Shown here in pieces: positions 17,497 to 26,263 of a stretch of DNA of 64,000 nucleotides (position 1 is the stretch's first letter; each line of letters starts with the position of its first letter). The translations under genes were made by a program, and so were the position numbers. Source of the DNA: Gemmatimonadaceae bacterium (GTDB lineage: Bacteria > Gemmatimonadota > Gemmatimonadetes > Gemmatimonadales > Gemmatimonadaceae); NCBI GenBank assembly GCA_030835125.1, contig JAUQWM010000035.1, forward strand, positions 61,774-125,773, given 5' to 3'. The notes under the pieces were generated by a model. It had not been told where the DNA came from. It saw only the letters and a list, made by a program, of their open reading frames with translations, and did no database searches.

Positions 17497-18917
17497 GGCG
17501 CTTGCCGCGGCGAGTAGTTGTCGAAGCGCGTGTACTGCTTGTGGAAGTGCAGTCGTATGGTGTCGGTGGGGCCGTTCCGTTGCTTGCCGATGATCAGCTC
17601 CGCCAGGCCCTCCAGCGGTGTGCCGTCGGCCATGCGGCGCGGCTCGCCACGTTCATCGGTCGTGCCCTCGTAGTACTCCGGCCGGAACAGGAACATCACC
17701 ACGTCCGCGTCCTGCTCGATCGCGCCCGATTCACGAAGGTCGGAGAGTTGCGGGCGCCGATTCTCGCCGGTCCGCTGCTCCGGGGCGCGCGACAACTGCG
17801 ACAGCGCGACGACCGGGATCCGCAGCTCACGCGCCAGCATCTTCAGCGAACGCGAGATGTAGCTGATCTCCTGCTGCCGGTTCTCCGAATCGGCGGGCCC
17901 GGCGATGAGCTGCAGGTAGTCGATGATGACCATGCCGACCTTGTTCTCGACCTGCAGCCGCCGGGACCGCGAACGGATGTCGAGCGCCGTCAACCCGGGC
18001 GTGTCGTCGATCCAGATCGGCGCCGAGCTGAGAATGCCGGTCGCCTTGGCAAGACGGGAGAAGTCGTCGGGCGTGAGCCGCCCGTTCCGGAGGCGCTGGG
18101 CGTCGATGTAGCCCTCGGCCGCGAGCATGCGCGCCACGAGCTGCTCCTTGGCCATTTCCAGCGAAAAGACGGCGACGGGCACCTGCGCCTGGATGGCGGC
18201 GTTCTGCGCGACGTTGAGCACGAAGGCCGTCTTGCCCATGGAGGGACGCGCCGCGACGATGCTCAGCTCCGACGGCTGGAAGCCCAGCGTCAGCTTGTCG
18301 AGGTCCGTGAAGCCGGACGGAACGCCGGTGACCGCGCCGCCCCCCCGCGCCAGCTCCTCGATCCGCTCCATCGCCGGCCAGAGCAGTTCCTTGATCCGGC
18401 GGAAGCCTTCCCGACCCCGCTCGGTGTTGATCTGCAGGATCCGCTGCTCGGCATGGTCCAGGAGCTCGGAGGATGTCCGTCGTCCATCGTATGCCTCGGA
18501 CACGAGTTCGGTCGAGGTCTCGATCAGGCGCCGGATCAGGCCCTTCTCGCGAACGATGCGGGCATGGTATTCGACGTTCGCGGACGTGGGGACCGCGTCC
18601 AGGAGGTGCGAGAGGTACTCCTTGCCACCCGAGGCGTCGAGCTCGCCGCGCAGCGCGAGTTCGTCGGCCAGCGTCAGCACGTCCACGACGACCCCGCGTT
18701 CGTTCAGCGCGACCGTGGCGCGGAAGATCCGCCGGTGTCCCTCGCGGAAGAACAGCGTGTCGTCGACGAACTCCGCGGCGCGCAGGATCGCGTCGCGATC
18801 CATGATCATCGCGCCGAGGACGGCCTGCTCGGCATCCTCCGACCAGGGTGGCCGGCGGTCGCGGAACGTATCAGGTGCTGTTGGCGCGATCGAGGAGTCT
18901 TCGAGCAAGCTGGACAT
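17493..18917 (-). CDS. dnaB: Replicative DNA helicase DnaB
   Basis: A 474-residue hexameric 5'-3' helicase of the replication fork. The N-terminal DnaB domain starts PPWSEDAEQAVLGAMIMD. The RecA-like core has Walker A ARPSMGKTAFVLNVA and MVIIDYLQLIAG as Walker B, with SRSLKMLARELRIPVVALSQL after it. The ATG at 18917 lies 46 bp inside the upstream glycosylase gene. No intein is present. Stop overlaps radA. Confidence 0.96.
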   Translation of the reverse strand: MSSLLEDSSIAPTAPDTFRDRRPPWSEDAEQAVLGAMIMDRDAILRAAEFVDDTLFFREGHRRIFRATVALNERGVVVDVLTLADELALRGELDASGGKEYLSHLLDAVPTSANVEYHARIVREKGLIRRLIETSTELVSEAYDGRRTSSELLDHAEQRILQINTERGREGFRRIKELLWPAMERIEELARGGGAVTGVPSGFTDLDKLTLGFQPSELSIVAARPSMGKTAFVLNVAQNAAIQAQVPVAVFSLEMAKEQLVARMLAAEGYIDAQRLRNGRLTPDDFSRLAKATGILSSAPIWIDDTPGLTALDIRSRSRRLQVENKVGMVIIDYLQLIAGPADSENRQQEISYISRSLKMLARELRIPVVALSQLSRAPEQRTGENRRPQLSDLRESGAIEQDADVVMFLFRPEYYEGTTDERGEPRRMADGTPLEGLAELIIGKQRNGPTDTIRLHFHKQYTRFDNYSPRQAP

Positions 18918-19839
18918 CGTCCCACGCCGGCCGTTTCCAGGCCGGATTCCTGAGCAGGGCCGCGGGATGGTAGGTCACCACCAGCGGCACGCCATGGTAT
19001 TGGTGAACCTTGCCGCGCAGCTTGCCGATGCCTTCGCGCGTGTTCAGGAGCGTCTGGGCCGCAAAGGTCCCGAACGCCACGATCACGTGTGGCTGGATCA
19101 GCTCGAGCTGGCGCAGCAGGAAAGGACTGCAGGCCTGCACCTCGTCCGGCGTCGGGTTGCGATTTGCCGGCGGTCGATGCTTGAGAACATTGCAGATGAA
19201 GACGTCTTTTCGCGAGAGCTTGATTGCGGCGAGGATTTTGTCCAGTAGTTGGCCGGCCTGGCCGACGAACGGAAGGCCCTTCTCGTCCTCGGTCGCGCCG
19301 GGCGCTTCACCGACGCATACCAGCTGCGCCCTGGGGTTGCCATCGCCCGGAACCGGGTTCTTCGCTTCCTTGTAGAGCGGGCAGAGCGTGCACGACGCCA
19401 CGGCGGCGTTCAGTTCCTCGAGCGATCCATACGGTGAAGGCCCGCCAGCCGACTTCTTCCCTGGTTCGCCGATGACAATGCCGGTTGGCACCTGGTCCAG
19501 CGGCATGGTGGCGTGCGTTTCCACCACTGGCGCCGATGGTGCCGCCGATGCCACCGCCGGAGCGGGCGTCGTGGAATGTTCCTGCGTCGACGGCGGAGCC
19601 GCTCCTGCCTCTCGCAGGATCGCGCGCCAGTCCTCGCCCCGGGACGCCGACCGCTCCGTCGTCACGGTTTCCTTCGCGGCAACCGGCGCATCCGGCTTGC
19701 GTGGTCCGGCCTCCTTGCCGGTTCCTGCGCCGAGGATCCGCATGGCGTCCTCCACACTCAACGAGTCGAAGACGAGTTCCGTCTCACCCGCTTCCCGGCG
19801 TTGCTCGAGGAAGCGCCGGAGCTTTTCCCTAGCGTCCAT
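18871..19839 (-). CDS. Type-4 (family 4) uracil-DNA glycosylase
   Basis: A 322-residue protein. The catalytic domain (about residues 140-320) removes uracil from DNA. Its motif A is GEAPGATEDEKGLPFVGQAG and motif B is TYHPAALLRNP. Four cysteines suited to a [4Fe-4S] cluster are seen: CTLC, then the Cys in FICNVLKHRPP and in VQACSPF. The first 130 residues are a low-complexity Ala/Pro/Thr linker following a short helical start, longer than usual for the family. It overlaps dnaB by 47 bp and coaBC by 11 bp. Confidence 0.9.
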   Translation of the reverse strand: MDAREKLRRFLEQRREAGETELVFDSLSVEDAMRILGAGTGKEAGPRKPDAPVAAKETVTTERSASRGEDWRAILREAGAAPPSTQEHSTTPAPAVASAAPSAPVVETHATMPLDQVPTGIVIGEPGKKSAGGPSPYGSLEELNAAVASCTLCPLYKEAKNPVPGDGNPRAQLVCVGEAPGATEDEKGLPFVGQAGQLLDKILAAIKLSRKDVFICNVLKHRPPANRNPTPDEVQACSPFLLRQLELIQPHVIVAFGTFAAQTLLNTREGIGKLRGKVHQYHGVPLVVTYHPAALLRNPAWKRPAWDDVQLARRLLDRANST

Positions 19840-21010
19840 GGAGCCGCTCCGCGATTCGGTCGAGGATGGCGTCGGCGACGTCGTCCTTGGACATCAGCGG
19901 AAGCTCGGTTCGCGCGCCCTCGCGATCGATCAGGGTGACGCGGTTGGTGTCCACCGAAAATCCCGCGCCGGGTTCGTTGGCGTCGTTGCTCACGATCAGG
20001 TCAAGGGCCTTGGACTCGAGCTTGTCCGCGGCGTTGGCCAGCACGTCGTCGGTCTCGAGCGCGAACCCGACCGCGACCATCCCGCTCGGGCGGTCACCGA
20101 TGGTGGTGACCAGGATGTCGGGCGTGGCCTCAAGGGGAATCGACTCGGGCGCCGCTGCCTTCTTGATCTTCCGCGGGGCGATCGCTGCGGGCCGGAAATC
20201 GGCGGGCGCGGCCGCCATCACGAGGATGTCGGCGTTACGCACCTCGTCACGGATCGCGGCCAGCATCTCCTCCGTTGTCTCCACCGGGCGAAGGCGAACG
20301 CCGACGGGTGCGTCCGTCGCGAGTGGACCGGCGACGAGCACGACCTCCGCTCCCCGGCGCCACGCCGCGGCGGCAACCGCGACGCCCATCTTCCCGCTGC
20401 TGCGGTTGGAGATGAATCGCACCGGGTCCACCGCTTCACGCGTTGGGCCCGCCGAGACGACGACCCGCTTTCCCCGGATGACGTCCGCGGGCTCGAGCAG
20501 CCTTCCCGCAAATGCAAGGATCGTCTCGGGCTCGGGCATGCGGCCGGGGCCGGCACCTTCGCCCGCCGCCAGTTCGCCGACATCGGGTTCCAGGACCTGG
20601 TAGCCGAGCTCCCTCAAGTGCTGGACGTTCCGTTGCGTCTGCCCGTGAGCCCACATGCGGTCGTTCATCGCCGGGACGAACAGGACCGGGGCGGTCGTTG
20701 CCAGCAGGCAGGCGCTCAGGAGGTCGTTGCCCCGCCCCGTCGCCGCGCGCGCGATGAAGTCAGCGGTGGCCGGTGCGATGACCACAAGCTCCGCGGCGCG
20801 CGCGAGCCTGATGTGGTCCAGGGCGTTGCCCGGCTGGATGAGCGCGGTGTGCACCGGGCGGCCCGTCAACGCCTCAAACGTCACAGCCCCGATGAACTCC
20901 GAGGCGGAATGCGTCAGCACCACGTCCACTTCGGCGCCCGCCTGCGTGAAAAGGCGCGCCAGCCACGCTGACTTGTAGCTGGCAATCCCCCCGGTGACTC
21001 CCAGGAGAAC
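19829..21010 (-). CDS. coaBC: Bifunctional CoaBC (phosphopantothenoylcysteine synthetase/decarboxylase)
   Basis: Coenzyme A biosynthesis: the CoaC flavoprotein half decarboxylates, and the CoaB half joins cysteine to 4'-phosphopantothenate. CoaC landmarks are VTGGIASYKSAWLARL, SASEF and PAMNDRMW; CoaB has FISNRSSGKMG and the dinucleotide-like AEVVLVAGP. Conserved sequence begins at VLLGVTGG (21010), but no ATG/GTG/TTG precedes it in frame before the upstream stop. The first canonical start is the GTG at 20929, which would remove about 27 conserved residues including the GGI motif. A non-canonical start or a sequence error is therefore likely. Confidence 0.88.
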   Translation of the reverse strand, partial: VLLGVTGGIASYKSAWLARLFTQAGAEVDVVLTHSASEFIGAVTFEALTGRPVHTALIQPGNALDHIRLARAAELVVIAPATADFIARAATGRGNDLLSACLLATTAPVLFVPAMNDRMWAHGQTQRNVQHLRELGYQVLEPDVGELAAGEGAGPGRMPEPETILAFAGRLLEPADVIRGKRVVVSAGPTREAVDPVRFISNRSSGKMGVAVAAAAWRRGAEVVLVAGPLATDAPVGVRLRPVETTEEMLAAIRDEVRNADILVMAAAPADFRPAAIAPRKIKKAAAPESIPLEATPDILVTTIGDRPSGMVAVGFALETDDVLANAADKLESKALDLIVSNDANEPGAGFSVDTNRVTLIDREGARTELPLMSKDDVADAILDRIAERLHGR

Positions 21011-21038
21011 CCGTCTGGTCGCGAACGGCCGGACGGAA

Positions 21039-21248
21039 CTACTCCGTGGGACGACGCCGCGCGACGACGTGGTACTCGATCTGCCCTTCGGACAGTTCCT
21101 CGAGCGACCGCGTGGTCAGCTTCTTCTCGCGCGAGGTGCGCTCGCGCGGGAACTCGTTGAGCATCCGCGCCTGCTTGGCCGCGACGAGCACGCCGAGGTA
21201 CTTGTTGGCGGCGCGGCCCTTGATGTCATCGGGAGTGAAGACTCGCAT
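21039..21248 (-). CDS. rpoZ: DNA-directed RNA polymerase omega subunit
   Basis: A 69-residue small subunit that helps assemble and stabilise beta-prime. The family core is seen as NKYLGVLVAAKQARMLNEFP, followed by the acidic helix SLEELSEGQIEY. It sits between gmk (6 bp gap) and coaBC, the gmk-rpoZ-coaBC order common to many bacteria. Confidence 0.88.
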   Translation of the reverse strand: MRVFTPDDIKGRAANKYLGVLVAAKQARMLNEFPRERTSREKKLTTRSLEELSEGQIEYHVVARRRPTE

Positions 21249-21254
21249 GTGTGG

Positions 21255-21902
21255 TCAGGTTGTCGTGGTGATCTGCAACAGTTGCCGATCGAGCTCTTCG
21301 ATCAGCTCATTCACTCGCACGCTCAGCCGGGGCTGGCGTGCGTGCCGGACGGTCTCGGCGTCGATGATGGACGAGACAGTCTGGTACGCGGGTTCCAGAT
21401 TGTCGTTCACCACCGCGTACTGGTAGGATACAGCCGCGCGCAGTTCCTCGCGCGCTGCCCGGATCCGGGTCCGGAAGGCAGCGTCCGACTCCGTCTGGCG
21501 CCCGGTCAGCCGGCGCATCAGGGCGTCGGCGCTGGGCGGGATGAGGAAGACGAGGACGGATTCCGGGTAGGCGGCCGCAAACTGCCTGGCCCCCTGGACA
21601 TCGATGTCCATGATCACGTGCCGCTCCCGGGCCAGGACGGCATCGACCTGGCTCCTCAGTGTCCCGTACCAGTTCCCGTGGACCTCGGCGGATTCCGCGA
21701 ACTCGCCCCGCTTCCGCCTGGCCTGGAATTCGTCCGCGGAAAGGAAGTAGTAGTCGTGCCCGTCCCGTTCGCCGTTCCGGGGTGCCCGCGTTGTGCAGGA
21801 AATGGAGTACCCGACGTCCGGACGTCGTTCGAGCAGCATCCGGGTAATGGTGGTCTTGCCGCCGCCTGACGGCGACGAGAGGATCAGCGGAAACGGGGTC
21901 AC
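21255..21902 (-). CDS. gmk: Guanylate kinase
   Basis: A 215-residue enzyme phosphorylating GMP to GDP. P-loop LSSPSGGGKTTITRML at the N-terminus; GMP-binding SISCTTRAPRNGERDGHDYYF; DIDVQGARQFAAAYPESVLVF in the core. Its ATG overlaps the yicC stop by 4 bp, and rpoZ follows after 6 bp. Confidence 0.95.
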   Translation of the reverse strand: MTPFPLILSSPSGGGKTTITRMLLERRPDVGYSISCTTRAPRNGERDGHDYYFLSADEFQARRKRGEFAESAEVHGNWYGTLRSQVDAVLARERHVIMDIDVQGARQFAAAYPESVLVFLIPPSADALMRRLTGRQTESDAAFRTRIRAAREELRAAVSYQYAVVNDNLEPAYQTVSSIIDAETVRHARQPRLSVRVNELIEELDRQLLQITTTT

Positions 21903-22771
21903 TCGAGGTTCTCCACCTGCTCCCGAATCCTCTCCAATTCCTCCTTCACGGTCACCACGTCCGAGAGGATGGCGGCGTCATTGGCCTTGCTGCCTGTCGT
22001 GTTGGCCTCCCGGAGCATCTCCTGAAGCAGGAACCCGAGCCGCTTTCCGACCGGTTCGTCTCCCGAATCGACCACAGATCGCCGGAACGCGGTGATGTGC
22101 GACCGGAACCGTGACAACTCCTCCTGGACGTCGAGGCGGTCGGCCTGGATGGCGATCTCCATCGCCAACCGCTGCTCGTCCACGGCAACCCCGTCGATGA
22201 GCTGGCGAATGGCTGCGCGGGTCCGCTCCCTCTGCTCCACGAGCCGTTGCGGCGCCCGCTCGGCTACCCGAGCAAGCGCTGCCTCGATGATGGCCAACCG
22301 CTCCAGCAGATAGTCGCCGAGTCGTTCGCCTTCCTGTTGACGGGACTCGGTCAGGCTCATGGACGCTGCGTCGACGAGACCAAGGAAGGCGGTCGCCTCG
22401 CCCTCAGATCCCTCGCTGATCGACGACATCACGTCCGGCATCCGAAGCACCGTTGCCACATCGACATCGCCTTCCAGTCCGAAGCGCTGCTTCAATCCGC
22501 GGAGCATGGTCACGTAGGCTCCGAAGCGCTCCTCGTCGATCAGGGGCGGGCCAGCGACACCGCGGTCGACTCGCGCCGCGAGGGTGATGTGTCCACGCGA
22601 AATGCGCTTGCGCATCGCTTCGCGGACCTCGCCCTCCCATCGGGACAGCTCCGCGGGGAGTTTGATGGAGGCGTTGAAGAACCGGTGATTCACCGAGCGC
22701 AGCTCGACGGTGACGCGGGCGGACCCGACCGTCCCTTCCGCAGCGCCGAAACCCGTCATGCTTCGTATCAT
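21899..22771 (-). CDS. yicC: YicC/YloC-family endoribonuclease
   Basis: A 290-residue protein of the YicC family, shown in other bacteria to be an RNase acting in sRNA/mRNA turnover. It starts MIRSMTGFGAAEGTV and has SVNHRFFNASIKLP. The C-terminus carries GKRLGFLLQEMLREANTTGSKAND, the most conserved block of the family. It is the first gene of the tightly packed housekeeping run and has an excellent promoter (22784-22812). Confidence 0.92.
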   Translation of the reverse strand: MIRSMTGFGAAEGTVGSARVTVELRSVNHRFFNASIKLPAELSRWEGEVREAMRKRISRGHITLAARVDRGVAGPPLIDEERFGAYVTMLRGLKQRFGLEGDVDVATVLRMPDVMSSISEGSEGEATAFLGLVDAASMSLTESRQQEGERLGDYLLERLAIIEAALARVAERAPQRLVEQRERTRAAIRQLIDGVAVDEQRLAMEIAIQADRLDVQEELSRFRSHITAFRRSVVDSGDEPVGKRLGFLLQEMLREANTTGSKANDAAILSDVVTVKEELERIREQVENLE

Positions 22772-22783
22772 ATGAAGCTGCGT

Positions 22784-22812
22784 AAGTTACGGCGCCACAA
22801 CAACCTTGTCAA
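22784..22812 (-). promoter_or_regulatory. Promoter upstream of yicC and the housekeeping gene run
   Basis: TTGACA (22812-22807), 17 bp spacer and TAACTT (22789-22784) on the minus strand, 12 bp before the yicC ATG. The -35 overlaps the TGA of the preceding plug-domain gene. The leader must be very short, so transcription may begin within a few bases of the ATG. Confidence 0.7.
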
Positions 22813-24698
22813 TTGATGAAGCTCCAGCGGATCCCGTAGACCGACGTTACGCTGGGCATTGTATAACCCGGCACCTGGGCATACTCGGCCCCCAGGAAGT
22901 TCCGGTACTGGAACATGATCGTGGCCGTGAGCAGCCGGATCTCGAGTTCTGCGCCCCAGGTGCGGTACTGGGACGACTCCAGGAAGCCCGTCGCTGTGGG
23001 GAAGAAAGCTTGCGTCCGGTAGTCGTGGGTGACGGCGAGCAGGATGCTCAGGTTCCCGGACGGAAACTTCGCGCGCATGTCCGAGTCGACGTACAGTCGG
23101 GCCCTGGTCTCGTATTGCGGCCGATACGTCCCCTGGCTCGCGTACTTCATGCCGGAGAGGTCGACTCCCACGTCACGGTAGAACTTGCCCCTGGCGGTGG
23201 CAAAGAAACCGGTCACCGGTCCCTGGGGTGCGCCGCGGAAGATGGTGTCGAGTGCGATCGCCGCGGGAAGGAACGTCGTGTCCCGATACACCGCACCGCC
23301 CGTCAGCCACATCCTCCCCGCACGCAGGCCGGCTTCAGCGCGAAGTCCGAGGCTGCCCGGCATGTCCACACCCTCGATGGGCGAGAACCTGCTCACCGAC
23401 CCGCTGATCATGGCGCGGCCCCCGAGGCGCAAGGACCCGCTGGCCTCCAGCCGCTGCACGGAGTCGAGTGGTGAGCGCTCTCCCAGCACGGAGAGCATCA
23501 GGGGGCCGCTCTCGAACTGCGCCCGCGCCGAGGGAGAAATGGACGTCTCCCCCCGCCAGCGTCGAATTCGGCCGGCGCCGGAGAGACGCAGGAACCCCCG
23601 CGATATCCCGCCGGTCAGGACGAACTGGGGTCGCGAGCGGGTGGTGTCGTTCGAGACCTCGATCGTGTCCGGGTTCTCGGGCGAGCCGAGTGGCCCTCCG
23701 CCGTCCGGTCCCTCGACCGAGTCGATCACCGTGGTCGACGGGTTGCGGATCGAGAACGATTGGCTCGACGCGAGTGCCTGGAACCAGGGTCCGTTGCCGG
23801 GATCTCCCCAGGCCACGCGCCCGATGGCCACCGTCGCGATACCGTCCATCGTGGGGATGCTGTCGGACGGATTCGGGTTCTCGGTGCGCACGGTGAACTG
23901 TCGGCCAGAGCGCAGGACGGTTCCATCCACGGTCCAGCGGCCGCGCGCCACGCCGAGGCGGGCCCAGAGCGAGGTCTGGTCGCCCGCCTCCGCGGTCCGG
24001 CGGTCATTCACCGAATAGTGGTTCCCACCCAGCTGGACCACCTGGCCGCCCGGGAATCGCCGGCCGTAGAACCCGCGATAGACGTTCGTCTGGAGATCAC
24101 CGGTGGTGATATCGATGCGCGTCACCGGGGTCGTGTTCACGATGCGCCAGCTGCGCAGGTGTACGCGGACCTCCTCGGCGCCCATCTCGACCGTGGCGTC
24201 ATCCAGTTGCCAGAGGTCGATCAGGGAGAAGTCGTGCTGGCCATTCAGCCGGGAACTCAGGGCATCGAGCTCGACCCCATCGAGGAAGATCCGCACCCGG
24301 CCGAACCGGCCGAGGATCGCGACCATCTCGGGCGCCGAGATCCAGCCGGCGCGGTACGTGGTCACCCCGGGGAGCCGGTCGAGCAACTCGCCTAACGTCA
24401 GCGCGCCGCTGGCGAACAACTGGTTGCGATCCCAGGCGGGCGCGCCCCCGACCGCCAGCGGCACCGGGACCTCGGCACGCGCGATCGGCGACTTGATGGT
24501 GTCGGCGAGGGCGCGAAGGCGCGCCAGCCGCAGCCGCTCGGTCTCTGCACGGGCCACCGAGTCGCGGCGCGCCGCGGCGACGGTCGCGCTGTCCGCCGTT
24601 GAATCGCGCCGGACGACCGGGTCCTGGGCCCGGACGTCGCTGGCTGCCAGCACCGTGGCGGCGCCAACGGCCGCCGCGAGTACCCATCGTCGATCCAA
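22809..24698 (-). CDS. Outer-membrane protein with TonB-receptor plug domain
   Basis: A 629-residue exported protein. The start is taken as TTG at 24698, right after the pepA stop; it gives a signal peptide (WVLAAAVGAATVLAASDVRA, then QDP). A helical Arg/Ala stretch follows. A plug-like domain (about residues 95-205) is seen in LGELLDRLPGVTTYRAGW and GRVRIFLDGVELD. The remainder is beta-rich with aromatic strand ends, finishing VTSVYGIRWSFIN. It is smaller than usual TonB-dependent receptors and has no carboxypeptidase-like N-terminal domain. Ligand unknown. The frame is open 700 bp further upstream only as a shadow of pepA. Confidence 0.7.
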   Translation of the reverse strand: MDRRWVLAAAVGAATVLAASDVRAQDPVVRRDSTADSATVAAARRDSVARAETERLRLARLRALADTIKSPIARAEVPVPLAVGGAPAWDRNQLFASGALTLGELLDRLPGVTTYRAGWISAPEMVAILGRFGRVRIFLDGVELDALSSRLNGQHDFSLIDLWQLDDATVEMGAEEVRVHLRSWRIVNTTPVTRIDITTGDLQTNVYRGFYGRRFPGGQVVQLGGNHYSVNDRRTAEAGDQTSLWARLGVARGRWTVDGTVLRSGRQFTVRTENPNPSDSIPTMDGIATVAIGRVAWGDPGNGPWFQALASSQSFSIRNPSTTVIDSVEGPDGGGPLGSPENPDTIEVSNDTTRSRPQFVLTGGISRGFLRLSGAGRIRRWRGETSISPSARAQFESGPLMLSVLGERSPLDSVQRLEASGSLRLGGRAMISGSVSRFSPIEGVDMPGSLGLRAEAGLRAGRMWLTGGAVYRDTTFLPAAIALDTIFRGAPQGPVTGFFATARGKFYRDVGVDLSGMKYASQGTYRPQYETRARLYVDSDMRAKFPSGNLSILLAVTHDYRTQAFFPTATGFLESSQYRTWGAELEIRLLTATIMFQYRNFLGAEYAQVPGYTMPSVTSVYGIRWSFIN

Positions 24699-24703
24699 CA
24701 GCC

Positions 24704-26179
24704 TCAGCGCGTCCTCCCGCGAACAAACTGGACGAACGTACCCATCGGTACGCCCGTGGGTCCGCGCGGGATCATGACGAGGTCGGTCTCGGAATACGCG
24801 GTGCCCGCGACGTCGAGGTGCACCCAGGGGAAGTCGGCGAACTCCTTGAGGAAGAGTGCGGCCGTGATCGTGCCCGCCGCGCGGCCGCCCGTGTTCCTGA
24901 GGTCGGCGACGTCGGACTTGATCAACTCGCGGTATTCGTCCCACAGGGGCAGTTGCCAGGCCGGCTCGCCGGCGGTCATGGAGGCGCTGACGACTTCGCG
25001 GACGAGGCGGTCGTTGTTGCCCAGGGCCCCGGTGGCGGTATTGCCGAGCGCGATGACGCACGCGCCGGTCAGGGTCGCGGCATCGACCACGGCCTCGGGG
25101 TCGTAGCGCTTCACCCACGCCAGCACGTCGGCGAGGACCAGGCGACCCTCGGCGTCGGTGTTGATCACCTCGATCGTCTTGCCGGTGGAGGCACGGACGA
25201 CGTCGCCGGGCTTCACGGCGGTGCCCGAGGGCATGTTGGTCGTGGCCCCAAAGACGCCGATGACGTTGGTCTTGAGGCCGAGCCGGGCGATGGCTTCCAT
25301 GGCGCCGATCACGGCGGCGGCGCCGCACATGTCGAACTTCATGAACTCCATCCGCTCCGCCGGCTTGATCGAGATGCCGCCGGTGTCGAAGCACAGCCCC
25401 TTGCCGACCAGGACCAGCGGCTTCGCGTCCTTCCGCCCGCGGCGGTACTCCATCGCCACGAGGCGAGGTTCCTGGGCGGTGCCCTGCGCGACGGACAGGA
25501 ACGACCCCATGCCCTCCTTCTCCATCTCCTTGCGACCGAGCACGGTGATACCCATGCGATGGCGCTTGGCCACGTCCCGCGCGGTGTCGGCCAGGACGTC
25601 GGGCGTGCAGACGTTGCCGGGCATCATGGCGAGCCGGCGGGTGACGTCGTAGCCGGCGGCGAGCGCGGTGGCGGCGGCGATCCCGCCTCGCAGCGTCGCG
25701 GCGTTAGGCGCAATGAGGGTGGCCGCGGTCAGCGGTGCGCGCCGCTCCTCCGGCGCCGGCGGCGTCCGCAGGTCGGTGTATTCCCACGACCCCAGGTTCA
25801 GCCCGACGCCGATGGCCTCGGCGCCCGCGCGGTCGATGCGCGGCGTCCAGGCCGAGACCTGGCCCGTGCCCAGCCGGTGCGCCTGGCGGCCGGCGATGCC
25901 TGCCGCCCGGCGGAGCGCCAACCCGAGCGTGGTCGGCTTCCCCATGCCCACGAGCAGGACCCGTTCGACGCCGCCCCTGGTGCCCTGCAGGTGCAGCGTC
26001 TCGTCGCGGGCACCCCGGAAGTCGCCACGCCCGAGTGCGGTCGACAGGGCGCCACCCATGGCGTCATCGAGTGACTTCAGCCCCGCGGGTACCGTGCCAC
26101 CCGCCGGGAGCAGGAGCGCAAGCAGCGGCGTCTTGAGCGCGGACAGGTCTGTGCTGCGGACCGACAGGTCGAGTGCCAT
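24704..26179 (-). CDS. pepA: Leucyl aminopeptidase (M17)
   Basis: A 491-residue two-metal cytosolic aminopeptidase. The catalytic C-terminal domain shows VGKGLCFDTGGISIKPAERM, KFDMCGAAAVIGAM and the signature NTDAEGRLVLAD, with the expected Lys, Asp and Glu ligands. The N-terminal macro-like domain is more divergent. In other bacteria PepA also binds DNA; nothing here indicates that role. It has its own promoter at 26218-26246 and leads into the plug-domain protein gene. Confidence 0.93.
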   Translation of the reverse strand: MALDLSVRSTDLSALKTPLLALLLPAGGTVPAGLKSLDDAMGGALSTALGRGDFRGARDETLHLQGTRGGVERVLLVGMGKPTTLGLALRRAAGIAGRQAHRLGTGQVSAWTPRIDRAGAEAIGVGLNLGSWEYTDLRTPPAPEERRAPLTAATLIAPNAATLRGGIAAATALAAGYDVTRRLAMMPGNVCTPDVLADTARDVAKRHRMGITVLGRKEMEKEGMGSFLSVAQGTAQEPRLVAMEYRRGRKDAKPLVLVGKGLCFDTGGISIKPAERMEFMKFDMCGAAAVIGAMEAIARLGLKTNVIGVFGATTNMPSGTAVKPGDVVRASTGKTIEVINTDAEGRLVLADVLAWVKRYDPEAVVDAATLTGACVIALGNTATGALGNNDRLVREVVSASMTAGEPAWQLPLWDEYRELIKSDVADLRNTGGRAAGTITAALFLKEFADFPWVHLDVAGTAYSETDLVMIPRGPTGVPMGTFVQFVRGRTR

Positions 26180-26217
26180 GGGTCGCGATTGGTTCAGGGT
26201 TCGTTGCGAAGGCGCGA

Positions 26218-26246
26218 AAGTTAGTCGCGCCCTGGGGCGAGGCCAA
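26218..26246 (-). promoter_or_regulatory. Promoter of pepA
   Basis: TTGGCC (26246-26241), a 17 bp spacer and TAACTT (26223-26218) on the minus strand, with the pepA ATG 38 bp downstream of the -10. The -10 is identical to that of yicC. Confidence 0.6.
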
Positions 26247-26263
26247 CGCCCCGGCTACGCGTT

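Noticed and set aside
24699..25394. N-terminal extension of the plug-domain protein through pepA
   Set aside because: The extension is Arg/His-rich shadow sequence; the signal peptide begins right after the pepA stop.
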